DNA of 64,000 bases from Carettochelys insculpta (GCF_033958435.1 NC_134137.1:239552501-239616500); one strand, 5' to 3'; counted from the first letter of the stretch, positions 48,701 to 59,925 are shown. Made by a program: numbers and translations. The notes: generated by a model not told the origin, from the sequence alone.

Positions 48701-50504
48701 ATATTTCCACACATCTGTCCCTCAGTACTTTCTGGAGACTGTCCTCCAACATCTAGATGGGTTTTGAGTACCCACCATACCCACAGAACCAAAACCAGAG
48801 GGCCTTACTCAGCTTTCACTCACCCTTGTTCAAGCAAACACCAATTGACCGCAGCAGTACTTTGAGTAAGGACAGAATGAAAACTGGGTACGGACTTCAG
48901 GGCCTGGCTTTGCAACAACAAGCAGGACTCCCCATCCTTTTCTCAGAAACCCTATCGCATTTAATAGCCCAGCTGCAATCTCATTTTTAAAAAGTAAAGA
49001 AGATAAAACTCTCTCCTTCCTTGGGATTTCCACACCCTCTCCTTCCCCACACCATGCTTTCAAGTCCAAGTTAGGGGGTGGGGTGGGGGGAAAATGTAAA
49101 TACTCTACTTATTTGCTCCCGGCCTCTGCATTGCTGCTTGATGCCCTTCAGAACAATCTCAACTGACAGCTTCAGTGCTGAGCGGCTCAAAGTGCTTCCT
49201 GTCCATGTGGGTGGTCTGAGTCACTCAGCAGTGAATCTGACAGCTGAATTTAGTGATATGGACTCAGAGCAACAGGCAGGCCAGGGGAGGAGCAGCTTAC
49301 GTTTCATTTGTTTCACATTTGTCTTGAATCCCACAGACAGGGCAGTTTGCTGGGAAACTGGTATAATAATAGAGACAATGAGCCATTCTCCTTACCACAT
49401 AGTTCAATTCTCTTGCTGGAAGCAAATATTTGGAATAGTACTTCATCCACCTGGGACGCAGATTATTGTCTCTTGAAACATGGTATCCATCCAATTATCC
49501 ATGAGCGATTGCACAATGAGGTACTCTACATTATTACTTCAACAGAGGACACGTAGGAAGAGCATGTTGTAAGTCTTATGATGACTCTGTTTATGAACTG
49601 GTAACTTAGGTCGGGAGCCTGCAAGTTTTGCCACGCAGGCAGGCATGTCCACACGGAATTCCGGCGAAGGAAGTGACACTTCAGCCGTCCCTCCCCACAT
49701 GGAGCATGTGTGACCAGGGCAAAAGAGCTTATGTGAATGTGCAGTAGGGAGCAGAGGGTGAAATGACCCTTCTTCACCACTGCACAACTCTGTTCTAAAG
49801 CCAGCCAAACGGGGGTGGGGAACACAGTCACTGCACTAGCACACGGATGGGGAGAGGCCCCATTCAATGGCCCCGTTCCAGCTCTATTCCAGCTGGCATT
49901 ACCTGAATGATATGACAGAACGTGTGCTGTACCCTGCAGACCAGCGGTGGAGCTCCCATGTCAGGATACACTCCTAGCATATCCTGACAGGAATTCTAGG
50001 TTCTCCTCAGTGGCTTAAAGCTGAAACTTGGCCTTTAAGTGCTGGCATTGGTCGTGTAACTCTCAGCTACATTACAGCTCCCCACAAGAGATACATCCCC
50101 TACCACAGATGTGCAAGACGGAGTATTTAAACAGTTATTTTGCATTCTAATGTTGATGATGAATAAAAACAAAGGGTCTGGGAGAGAAACAGGTAAACAT
50201 CCAAAATGTCGTGGTTGGTAGCAGACATCTTTGAGTTATGCCTGAGAATAAAAGCATCTGAAAATATTTACAAAGGGGAAAAATGCATAGTTTTCATCCT
50301 TATATAAGTTAAATATTGTGGACAGGAGTTTGCTCAAACTTTCGAAACAAATCTCAGGGGGTAACTATGTTAGTCTGTATCCACAAAAACAACAAGGAAT
50401 CCCATGGCACCTTAAAAACTAACAACTTTACTTGGGCATAAGCTTTCGTGGGTAAAATTACTTCATCAGATGCAACATCTGATAGTGTTGCATCTGATGC
50501 AGTG

Positions 50505-52452
50505 ATTTGAAATCCAGATCTGGTGTAGTCATCACTGACAAAGCCAAACAGATGGAGCGCTGGGTCAAGTACTACTCCGAGCTGTACTCACGCGAGAACA
50601 TTGTGGTCGACTCAGCCCTCGATGCTGTCGAACTCCTACCAGTAATGGACGAACTGGACCAGGAACCAACTGTGGATGAACTGAAGAAAGCCATCGACAA
50701 CATTGCAGTAGGAAAGGCCTCGGGCCAGGATGGTATATCACCAGAGGTAATCAAGTGTGGCACAGACACTCTCCTGGAACCCCTACATGAGCTACTGTGC
50801 CTGTGCTGGAAAGAGGGAGAGGTTCCACAGGATATGCACAACGCTAACATCATAACCTTGTATAAGAACAAAGGAGACAGAAGCGACTGCAACAATTACC
50901 GTGGAATCTCCCTCCTAAGCATCACTGGTAAACTGTTCACTCGCGTCATCCTCGGCAGACTCCAGAAGATTGCTGAGAGGGTGTATCCTGAATCACAGTG
51001 CGGATTCCGTGCAGAGAGATCTACCGTTGACATGGTCTTCTCTCTGAGGCAGCTGCAGGAGAAATGCAGGGAGCAAAGAAGCCACTCTATATTGCCTTCA
51101 TCGACCTAACCAAGGCCTTCGACTTGGTCAGCAGGGATGGACCGTCCAAACTGCTCCACAAGATAGGACGTCCGCCACGGTTACTCAAGATGATCCAGTC
51201 TTTCCACGAAGATGTGAGAGGAACCGTCCAATACGATGGCACATTATCAGATGCTTTCAGCATCAGGAGCAGCGTCAAACAAGGATGCGTCCTTGCTCCG
51301 ACATTGTTCGGGATCTTCTTCACACTCCTCTTTAAACACGCCTTTGGATCTTCAACAGAGGGCATCTTTCTGCACACGAGATCTGATGGGAAACTGTTTA
51401 ATCTTGCAAGGCTGAAAGCTAAATCTAAGGTGCGGGAAGTCCTCATCAGAGACATGCTGTTCGCAGATGACGCTGCTGTCATGTCACACACAGAAGACCA
51501 GCTTCAGAAGCTGCTGGATCGGTTCTCCAAAGCATGCAAGGACTCTGGGCTCTCCATCAGCCTAAAGAAGACAAATGTATTTGCTCAGGACATTGCTGTT
51601 ACTCCATCAATCAGCATTGACAACTATACGTTGGAGGTCGTCCACGAGTTCGTTTACCTTGGGTCCACCATCACTGACACCCTGTCCTTGGAGACTGAGC
51701 TAAATAGGAGGATCGGTAAAGCAGCCACAACTCTGTCCAGACTCAGCAAGAGAGTGTGAAATAACAACCACCTGTACACTCACGCCAAAATGCAAGTCTA
51801 CAGAGCCTGCATCCTCAGCACCCTCCTTTACGGCAGCGAGACTCGGACCCTGTACACCCGCCAGGAAAACAGGCTGAGCGTCTTCCACTTGCGCTGCCTC
51901 AGGCGCATCCTTGGAATACCGTGGAAGGACAGAGTATCCAACACTACTGTCCATGAGCAAGCTGGAATCCCAACTGTGCACACCCTCCTCAGGCAGCGGC
52001 GGCTCTGCTGGGTTGGCCATGTCCACAGGATGAATGATGGAGGGATCCCAAAAGACATCCTGTATGGCGAGCTAGCCTCTGGCAAAAGACCTCCCGGACG
52101 CCCCCAGCTGCGATACAAAGATGTTTGCAAGAGAGACCTCAGGGAAGTAGACATTAAGCCAGACAGCTGGGAGGAGCTGGCAGATGATTGCAGCAAATGT
52201 AGGCAGGAACTATACAAAGGCCTTCAGAAGGGTGAGTTGAGGATTAGACAGCTAGCAAAGGAGAAGCGAGCCCACAGAAAGCACAGCAAGGACCTGCCAG
52301 ACACCCATTACATATGCAACAGATGCAGCAAGGACTGTCACTCTCGTGTGGGTCTTCACAGTCACAGCTGACGCTGCAAATGAGGATGCCAAACGGAACT
52401 ACGAAGGGCACAATCCATAGTCTATGTAGACTGGAGGATGCTACTACTACTA
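50505..52452 (+). mobile_element. Non-LTR retrotransposon (LINE), 5'-truncated, with 11-bp target duplication and (CTA)n tail
   Basis: Flanked by 'ctgatgcagtg' at 50494-50504 and 52453-52463. The 3' end is 'ctactactactac', a simple-repeat tail as in several LINE clades. Coding remnants of reverse transcriptase and a C-terminal zinc finger cover 50507-52371; the endonuclease part is missing. I cannot assign the clade by eye. Confidence 0.88.
50507..52371 (+). pseudogene. LINE reverse transcriptase ORF, broken by one frameshift and one stop
   Basis: Frame one (50507-51109) carries the N-terminal RT motifs: GKASGQDGISPEVIK, YKNKGDRSDCNNYRGISLLS, ESQCGFRAERSTVDMVF. The frame then shifts by one base near 51080-51085 and continues at 51064-51759 with LYIAFIDLTKAFD, VKQGCVLAPTLFGIFF and the catalytic FADD box (the two aspartates at 51465-51470). 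A TGA at 51757-51759 interrupts it. The same frame resumes to 52371 with LRRILGIPWKDRVSN, GKRPPGRPQLRYKDV and a C-terminal C-x2-C...H-x4-H-like finger (CNRCSKDCHSRVGLHSHS). The original enzyme copies its RNA into a nicked target. This copy has no endonuclease domain and cannot make a whole protein. Confidence 0.88.
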
Positions 52453-53394
52453 CTGATGCAGTGGTTTACACACACAAAAAACTTTAAATAAATCTGTTAT
52501 TTTTTAAGGTGCCACAGGACTCCTCATATTTTTCACAACAAAGGTCACCTCTGAGCTGAAGGAAAGCCTGCAACATTTCAGCCCCACAGGAAATTTTTTT
52601 CAATAAATTATGAGCCTATGAAAATAAAAGGTGGGAATTAAAATAATGACTATTACAACCTACAGCCTGATTCCCAGGTGAGTGAGAGTTGGTTTTGAAA
52701 CAGCTGGAAAACACATCTTTAAGTCTCTTTGGCATCACTGCAGGGTCAAAAGATCTGGCAACAAGTTAAGCTAGAAAGAATGTTACAATGCACCTGCCAT
52801 TAGACAAATTAAAATATTTACATAAAGTATGCCTATCTTGTCTGACACATTTCATCAGAAAATGCATGTATTCAGGTGCTTTTGTTGGAGTAAATTCTCT
52901 GTAATTTAAAAAGGGGATGTCACATGCAATATTTAACAGCTGTCTGATTTCAGATAAGTTGCTGTTTGTGTGACAAGCTTTGGTTCCTTTCTGCATGGTT
53001 TTCTGCCCTGAAGCTTGTGTTGTGCTTGGTCCCTCTGGGATCCTCTTTTGACATGGCAATACTGCTTCGGAGTAGGCAGCAATTTTGTTTTGTGTCTGTG
53101 CCTTATATCTTACTCCCTGGAATCTCTTCATATTGCGTCTTTGTAGTCTCATGTCCCTGTGGATGTACGTCATTGGACCATATCCCAGGATTGCGTCATT
53201 GAATCATTTGGTGATTATTTGCACCTCTGTCCTCTTTGGTTTTGCTGAGTTAGAGATGCTCCTCGGAGCTTATGCTACATGTGTGTTTAGAGTGGGAAAG
53301 GAGGCCTTTGTAAGCTTTGCTTTGGAATTCTGTATCAGATGCTGCTGTACCTCCTAAATCAAATTCATCCCTATTGTCACTGCCCTCTCTTGGT

Positions 53395-53925
53395 AGTACA
53401 GTAAACTCTGTCTTAACTGGACTTCTATCATCCAGAACTCTCAAATAACTGGCATTTTAACCATAAGTAAATTTTAGTTATGTTTTCCATAATATAGTGA
53501 AAGTAAATAGACATAAATACAGCAAACACAGTAGAAGTTTACAGTGTAAAATAAAAAGTCTTGTGGCACCTTATAGACTAAGAGATATTTTGGAGCATAA
53601 GCTTTCATGGGCAAAGACGAAGTGGGTCTTTGCCCACGAAAGCTTATGCTTCAAAATATCTCTTAGTCTATAAGGTGCCACAAGACTTTTTGTTGTTTTT
53701 GAAGCTCAGACTAACATGGCTACCTCTCTGATACAGTGTAAAATGTTACTGCTGTTGGTAAATAAATTACTCTGCATACATTTTTATTTGTTTCTCACTA
53801 TCTAATCCTGTTTTTCTTTAGTGTTATGCATTGTTAAGTATACCTCTCTATTTGAATATCTGGCAACCTCCTGGTCCCGGGGTTGCAGGATAGAAAAGAG
53901 TTTTCTGGAGAATAGAGGTTACTCA
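53395..53925. mobile_element. Tigger-like DNA element, interrupted by a PLE tail (tentative)
   Basis: The left end 'acagtaaactctgtcttaac' with 'atcatccagaactctcaaat' and the right end 'tatctggcaacctcctggtc...agagttttctggagaataga' resemble Tigger termini. The palindromic PLE tail at 53553-53731 lies inside. Boundaries are approximate. Confidence 0.45.
53553..53731. mobile_element. Palindromic Penelope-like tail with 13-bp target duplication
   Basis: The left arm 'aaaaagtcttgtggcacctt ... ataagctttcatgggcaaag' and the right arm 'ctttgcccacgaaagcttat ... ggtgccacaagactttttgt' are near-perfect inverted repeats around 'acgaagtgggt'. A one-sided extension 'gctcagactaacatggctac' follows. 'tacagtgtaaaat' stands at 53540-53552 and 53732-53744. 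Confidence 0.92.
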
Positions 53926-54215
53926 TTGTGCTGATGGGAAAGGGAGGTGAAAAGGGTCCAGGAAGAAGAACTAAAGCTAGGGAAGTTCAGGAAATAAACT
54001 TCCTGTGGATGGAGCATTCTCTGTAAAACTCTGGCAGATAGAAAACTATTGGCTCTGATGTGAAAACTTCACTGTCCAACTGCCACATGGGCCAGATTCT
54101 GATCTCTATTGCAGCTGTGTAACTCAGTTGAAAAAACAGCATAAAGCATAGTTTAAAAACCTTAAACCAAGCCATGAATACTATTTCCATAGAAGATACC
54201 CAATACTTATAAGTG

Positions 54216-54542
54216 CAGGTTGAACCTCTCCAGTCTGGCACCCTCAGGACCTGATCTGTGCTAAACAAGAGAATTTGGCAGACCATGGGAGATCAATATT
54301 GTCAGGCACATTACCAACTCTTCCACTGCTTACTGGGCTGTCAGAAGACAGCTAAGGGTAAATTACAGCTGAATAACAGCACAGAACACTGAGAGCCAGG
54401 ACTGGTGGCTATAAACAAACTTCATGGGACCATGGGAAATTTGATCACACACATGATAAGTGGTCGTCTGGCTAACTAAAACCATGCTGGATCACATATG
54501 TTCCCAAATGAGAGAGTGCCGGACTAGAGAAGTTCAACCCAT
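54216..54542. mobile_element. Mariner-like MITE, 'aggttgaacctctc' family (copy 1)
   Basis: Begins 'caggttgaacctctccagtc' and ends 'ggactagagaagttcaaccc', an imperfect terminal inverted repeat. The body ('cacattaccaactcttccac', 'agccaggactggtggctata') aligns with the element at 59616-59925. Confidence 0.75.
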
Positions 54543-54717
54543 ACTGATTAGTTACACACTTCTTTTCTGTTCACAGGAGGAGGCTACTGTGGGCTTGGTT
54601 CTTAAACTCCAAATGCATGAAGACCAGTCGTATTGGTGTAATAAGTGCAGCTCAAGTCACAGCAGCAGTACTGTCCTGACTGAAAAACTCTGGATCACAG
54701 AGTTGCTTAGCCACATA

Positions 54718-55427
54718 GGCTGCGTCTACACGTGCACGCTACTTCGAAGTAGCGGCAGTAACTTCGAAATAGCGCCCGTCACGTCTACACGTGTTGGGCG
54801 CTATTTCGAAGTTGAAATCGACGTTAGGCGGCGAGACGTCGAAGTCGCTAACCCCATGAGGGGATGGGAATAGCGCCCTACTTCGACGTTCAACATCGAA
54901 GTAGGGACGTGTAGACGATCCGCGTCCCGCAACATCGAAATAGCGGGGTCCTCCATGGGGGCCATCAGCTGGGGGGTTGAGAGATACTCTCTCTCCAGCC
55001 CTTGCGGGGCTCTGTGGTCACCGTGGGCAGCAGCCCTTAGCCCAGGGCTTCTGGCTGCTTCTGCTGCAGCTGGGGGTCCGTGCTGCATATACAGGGTCTG
55101 CAACTAGTTGTTGGCTCTGTGTATCTTGCACTGTTTAATGAAAGCGTGTCTGGGAGGGGCCCTTTAAGGGAGCGACTTGCTGTTGAGTCCGCCCTGTGAC
55201 CCTGTCTGCAGCTGTGCCTGGCTCCCTTATTTCGATGTGTGCTACTTTGCCGTGGAGACGTTCCCTCGCTGTGCCTATTTCGATGTTGGGCTGAGCAACG
55301 TCGAAGTTGAACATCGACGTTGCCAGCCCTGGAGGACGTGTAGACGTTATTCGTCGAAATAGCCTATTTCGATGTCGCAACATCGAAATAAGCTATTTCG
55401 AAGTTGGGTGCACGTGTAGATGTAGCC
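54718..55427 (-). mobile_element. Non-autonomous DNA transposon, family 1 (copy 4, 710 bp)
   Basis: Nearly identical to copy 2 (28009-28718), with only scattered substitutions, and in the same orientation. Termini are GGCTGCGTCTACACGTGC and ...cacgtgtagatgtagcc, flanked by ATA at 54715-54717 and 55428-55430. The 100-codon frame at 54801-55103 is kept. Confidence 0.88.
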
Positions 55428-55764
55428 ATAGAGACATTAACTCATCAGTCAATGGAAATTAAAATGGGCCACAGTTCTGGATTGCATAAAAATGTTAGGA
55501 ATATAGGGCCTTATTCTCCTCTCATGGCAGTGGAGCTCCACTGATTCCAGTGGTCTGACTCCTGTTTTACACTGGTATGAGAGAAGAATCATACCCAAGA
55601 TCTCTATGTCTGAGTGCAATTAGCTTAGGAACATATGCATGAGCAACGGCACCTGAATCTCCAAAGTATTTGGGCGGGGGGCCTATATGACTGCCCCCCT
55701 CTCTACTTCACTGTGGATGGTAGAGAAGAAAGAGTGTACACACTGCTCCACAGGTAGGATTATT

Positions 55765-55935
55765 TTATTTAAAGCACTAGCCTGGAACACAGGCAACCTG
55801 GCATCAGTTCCTGGTTCTGCTGCAGATGTTCTACATAGCTGTGGATAAGTCACTGAATCAGTATGTGCCTCAGTTCCTCCTCTGTAAAATGGGGATAATA
55901 ATCCTTCCTGCCTCCCACCTTTTGTCTGTCTTGTT
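55765..55935 (+). repeat. MIR-type SINE
   Basis: 'cctggttctgctgcagatgt', 'tgcctcagttcctcctctgt' and 'aaaatggggataataatcct' are the MIR core and 3' half. Confidence 0.75.
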
Positions 55936-56172
55936 TACGTACAGGATAAGTTCTTTGTAACATGGGTTCTTTTTTTTCCATGTGTCCTATGCCATGTACA
56001 GTGGTGCTTGGATCTCAGCTGGGGTCCCCAGGAATGATTGTAACACAAATAATCATATTTTGGAGACCTTACAATTATTAACAGTGCGCCTCCCCAGTGG
56101 TATGCTGCTGGTGGTATAGTGCATCTCTGAACCCACTTAATCTGCAAATAACTTTGATGAAACCAGGCAGTA

Positions 56173-56714
56173 CAGGCTGCACCTCTCATATCTGGGACTC
56201 TCTGGTCTAGCAACATCCTTGGTATGGCAGGATCACGGATAGTCCAGAACCAAAGACCTGGAGCTGGGAGGTCTCTCGTCTGGGAGCCTGGTGACAAGGG
56301 GACTGTGGCCCTGCCAAGCGGGGAGCTCAGTGGGGCCAGCGTGAGAGACACCATCCAGCAGCCTGGGTGGAGCTGGAGCTGGCGTCCATGGGACCAGGGC
56401 TGGTGTCTGGCAGCCCAGCTGGAGCAGGCATTCATGGGGCTCAGGGTGGGGCTACAGCTGGCATCCACAAGGCTGGTCCTGGCATCAGGCAGGCCAGCTC
56501 AGGCCAGAACTGGAGCTGATAGCTGTGGGGCTGGGACCAGGGCCAGGGCCAGGGCCAGTAGCCCAGGGTGGGGTCTGGCCAGTGATGGGGAGGTACATCA
56601 CTTAAGCACAAGCTGGGCGGGGGCCAGAGTCAGGGGACCTCCCCGGGACTGACAAATTCCCTTGTTCGTGACCAGTTAGGTCCCAAGGGTGCTGAAGCAG
56701 GGAGGTACAACCTG
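56173..56714. mobile_element. Mariner-like element with the same tips but a GC-rich core (542 bp)
   Basis: Flanked by TA at 56171-56172 and 56715-56716. Tips are 'caggctgcacctctcatatc' and 'agcagggaggtacaacctg'. The core differs from the two copies at 54216 and 59616: it is GC-rich with 'gggccagggccagggccag' at about 56540. The open frames in it are compositional. Confidence 0.7.
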
Positions 56715-56872
56715 TACTTAAAACTTGTATGTTTTCTCAGGCTAACACATGGTAACTGTATTACTCTGATGCTGTGGAAAATTATGGTTGCTGTTAAAAT
56801 CCACTGAAAACAGACGGGGGGAAAAAGAGAAGATTTTAAGATAAAAGACTCTCATGAACTCAGAAATCTTAC

Positions 56873-57021
56873 TCATTTCCATGTACTCTGGAGTCAGTCC
56901 AGTGAAGGGTTCCAAATTGTAGTCAAGATCCCACTGCTGAGGGAGCTTTGAGTGGCTGGAGTCGCTTTCCTTTTTCTCAATCCCTTCATCCTTCAGCTTC
57001 CTCAAAAGCTTTTTCAGCTTC
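56873..57021 (-). CDS. ANO2: ANO2 exon (A of six visible): cytoplasmic loop and start of TM7 with EYME calcium-site pair
   Basis: Internal exon of anoctamin-2, a calcium-activated chloride channel of the plasma membrane. Read on the minus strand it follows a ..ttctcag acceptor and ends at a gtaag donor. It has 149 bp: one base completing a split codon, 49 codons, and one base of the next codon. The translation opens with [12 protein letters not shown], passes a lysine/serine-rich stretch typical of the variable loop, then reads [17 protein letters not shown], which is near identical across TMEM16A/B. The two glutamates of EYME correspond to E702 and E705 of mouse TMEM16A, which bind calcium at the start of TM7 (known for the family). 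Its single 3' base joins the next exon to give an isoleucine codon. The loop differs from ANO1, as expected for ANO2. Upstream exons lie outside the window. Confidence 0.95.
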
Positions 57022-58736
57022 CTGAGAAACGAAAGGTCTAATTAAATCAACTCTTCCTCTTTTACAGGAATTCAGCCAGACTCTGCTGTGTTACCCCAAA
57101 GTCATGACAGTCCATCCCATGTTCACCTATGGCAGAGTTTCTTGCATCTCCCCTGCTGCAGCATCTGTCATTGGCCAGTGAGAGACAGGACACAGAACTT
57201 GATCCAATGTGGCAATGCCTGTGCTTCTGTTTAACATCACTGCCACTAGCCTAAGACTGACTGAACAGAGCAGAGTCAGGCCCATTATTCTCTAATATTT
57301 ATTCAGATGCAGGCAGAGGATAAGGCATCTATCCAAGGCTCCAGGCACATTTGCCAAACATTAAAAATGCACAAGTAAACATAGATCTACTCTCTCGTCA
57401 TCTGTTTAAAAAAAGGGGGCAAAAAGAATTAAAAAAACCAACAACAACAAAAAAGAAAGCCCTCCATAACGCTCCAGCCACAAACCTTTATCCTCATGCT
57501 ACCCGGTCCGGCATCGGCTCTTCCCCACAAGCTAGGGAACAGAGCTGGACCTTGTGACACATGCTGAAGGTCAAAAGATTGGGGCTATTTTTAAGCAAAC
57601 AGGGGGCAGGAGTGAAGTGAAATCCTAAGACTACAGTCCCCCTGTGCAAGACATTGCCTCTCTTTGAAACCCAAAGGAACTCCAATGAAAGCACTCCTGC
57701 TTGGTGAGAGTGCTGTCTGGGGAGGGAGATGGCATCTCCAGCTGGTAGGCCCCAAGCCATGTGAGCTACCAAAAGTCAATACTAGCACCTTAAAATCAGA
57801 TTGGTAACCAGCAGCTGGGCAGTGAAGATCCCAGAGCAATGGTTTCGTGCGCCCACAGAGAGATACTCCCCATAACACATAAGCCCACTCAAACATCAAA
57901 TGACTTGAACGTTGCAAGCAGAAACTCCATGCACTACCTCTCTGAGACAGCCAAGAAAAGTACTGTAAATAATCAAAACAATTAGAAACACACCAATTAA
58001 AATGTTTGGGAATATAAATAAGTAATAAACTTAATAATTTTAATTTTTTTTAAATTATTTCAATTGGGAAGATTCTGGATGGCTTTGCTTCTCCACTATA
58101 TCTGTGCTGTGCTCAGAGGTCATGGAGAGAAGCAGCTGAAGGGAGCCACTTGCAGCACAGAGTATGACTAAGGCAAACAGAATTTGGCCCTTGGCAGGAT
58201 ATTATCCCCTTGATGCACACACAAATCCCTTTTAGTCAGGTGTACAATGAAAGGGAAAATGCCACGCAATAAAAAGCAATAGGCAAAAAAAGTGTAAGTG
58301 CTGTTAAAAGTGGTAACAAGTATTTTGAATTAGGCATGTTAAAATGGTTAACCTTTTTTATCTAGGGCCTGCTGCCCTGCCCTGCCACAGCCCTGGAGTC
58401 CTGCAATGGCCATGAGCTCTTGCTGCAGCCATAGGTACCTGTTACCCTTTCTCTGGCTCTTTCATAGGTGGTACTGCTCTAGCCTGGTGCAGCCGGCTGC
58501 CAACAGAGTTCACCAGCAAAAGCCAGTTATGGTATGCTTACTGGCTAAGCTCATAACATCCCTGTTTTAAACACAAGTGAATGGATGAGAAGAGTGAAAG
58601 TTATATCCTGAAACTGGGCATAAAGCTATTGTTTACTTTTAAATTTCTAGACCCTGTGGAATTATACAGGTGTTAATATCAGTCCAAGAAAGGCTTATCA
58701 TATATTTACAACGAATGGATTTTTTTTTCAAGTTAC

Positions 58737-58754
58737 CTTTTTCTAGAGAGTTTC
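58737..58754 (-). other. Candidate 18-bp cryptic or micro-exon in ANO2 intron
   Basis: On the minus strand, a pyrimidine-containing stretch ending tcatgtgtgtttcag is followed by the 18 bp GAAACTCTCTAGAAAAAG and then gtaact. The upstream ANO2 exon must end two bases into a codon, because exon A begins with a single completing base. In that phase the 18 bp add six codons with no stop (K-L-S-R-K-R plus a shift-free join). It may well be coincidence: no homology to a known ANO2 splice form is claimed. Confidence 0.15.
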
Positions 58755-58825
58755 CTGAAACACACATGAGGCAATTAGATGGCCAAACGGTATTATAAAG
58801 CCTGGAAGAAGTATGTTAAAGGGAA

Positions 58826-58920
58826 ATGTGTGCATATGTGTGTTTGTGTGTGTGTGTGAAAGAGAGAGTGAAAGTGAGTGAATGTGCACGCCTGTGCACA
58901 ATGGGCACGCCTGTGCACAC
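58826..58920. repeat. GT/GA-rich simple repeat with a 15-bp direct duplication
   Basis: (gt)n and (ga)n runs, then 'gcacgcctgtgcaca' at 58886-58900 and again at 58905-58919. Confidence 0.85.
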
Positions 58921-59615
58921 CTGCAATTTAGAACATCCTCATAACAAATTGGACTTTGCATGCAGAAATGAAAAAAAAAAGCACTGCTTGTGTGAGATTT
59001 CAGCCTCCTAAAGCAGAATAACTGAACTTAAAAGATCTTTGCTGTCTCAAGTTTTACTATTCTTGTGAGATTCTTACTACTTTTTAATTAGAAATGGAAA
59101 ATAAACATTTTGAATTCTTGATTAGTCACAGAACTTTCCGATTCCTTGTGACAGAATATTGGGAATCAACAGTTGAACCTAGCACTTTGGTCACTTAAAC
59201 GCCAAGTAATTCCTGCAGGGTGGACCTAACAGAGGCCTGATAAAGGGAATAGAATGGGCTCAGGAAGGACTAACAAACAAAGACAAGAAGGAGAGGGAAG
59301 GGATAGACAGGCAGGAGGAATATAGGAGGGAAGACAGGCAGGCTAGCAGAACCAGGGCCAAGAAGGATCTCTGGGTAGATGAATCTTTTCCCTTTTCTCT
59401 CCTCAGAACAGAACTGAGGAAAAACTAAAACTGTACATGACATGGTAAATGGATCAATAGCTTTGTGGGAATAGTAAGTGTGAATAAACTGCAGTGGGGT
59501 TCTTAACAGTTAAAGACACATCAGAAGACTGCTTCTGCCACATTCCCTCAGACTCCATATTTAAGAGGAGCTTGAATCCAAGGTTCAGATTTTGACCCCT
59601 CTCTAATTATAACTA

Positions 59616-59925
59616 CAGAATGAACCTCTCTCGTCTGTCCGGCATGCTCAGGACCTGACCAGTGCTCAACTGGAGGAGGTCAATATTGCCTAGCACATTA
59701 CCAATACTTCCACTGTTTACTGGGCTCTTAGAAGACACTTAGGGGTGAATTACAGCTAAAGAACAGCACCAAACACTGACAGCCAGGACTGGTGGCTGTA
59801 AATAAGCTTAATGGGACCCTGGGAAACTTGGCCACACCCATGACAAGTCTTCAGGCTAATTAAAATAATGCTGGATTATGGTGTTTGCTGGATGAGAGTG
59901 TGCCGGATTAGAGAGGTTCAACCTG
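59616..59925. mobile_element. Mariner-like MITE, 'aggttgaacctctc' family (copy 2)
   Basis: Flanked by TA at 59614-59615 and 59926-59927. Tips are 'cagaatgaacctctct' and 'agagaggttcaacctg'. It aligns with 54216-54542 along its length. Confidence 0.8.

Larger units (their letters stand above)
50350..52535. mobile_element. Palindromic Penelope-like tail split by a LINE insertion
   Basis: Left arm 50350-50500: 'gttagtctgtatccacaaaa ... ggcaccttaaaaactaacaa ... gggcataagctttcgtgggt', a centre of 'cagatgcaacatctgatagt', then the start of the opposing arm 'gttgcatctgatgcagtg'. The remainder, 'aaataaatctgttatttttt' and 'aaggtgccacaggactcctc', resumes at about 52464-52535. The LINE at 50505-52452 sits between. 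Confidence 0.75.
42444..56872 (-). other. ANO2: ANO2 intron (14.4 kb) full of young transposons
   Basis: Intron between exons A and B. Listed separately are two copies of the 710-bp CpG-rich transposon, PLE tails at 45348-45542 and 53553-53731, a PLE tail split by a LINE (50350-52535), mariner-like elements at 54216-54542 and 56173-56714, and MIR fragments. 42650-43500, 44220-45330, 45560-48480, 48720-50340 and 52540-53390 show no feature I can support. A GC-rich part at about 47740-48060 may be an old repeat related to the one near 39740. Confidence 0.85.

Noticed and set aside
50507..52371. Possibility that the reverse transcriptase frame is a domesticated host gene
   Set aside because: It is broken by a frameshift and a stop, 5'-truncated, and flanked by a target duplication and simple-repeat tail, all signs of an ordinary dead LINE copy.
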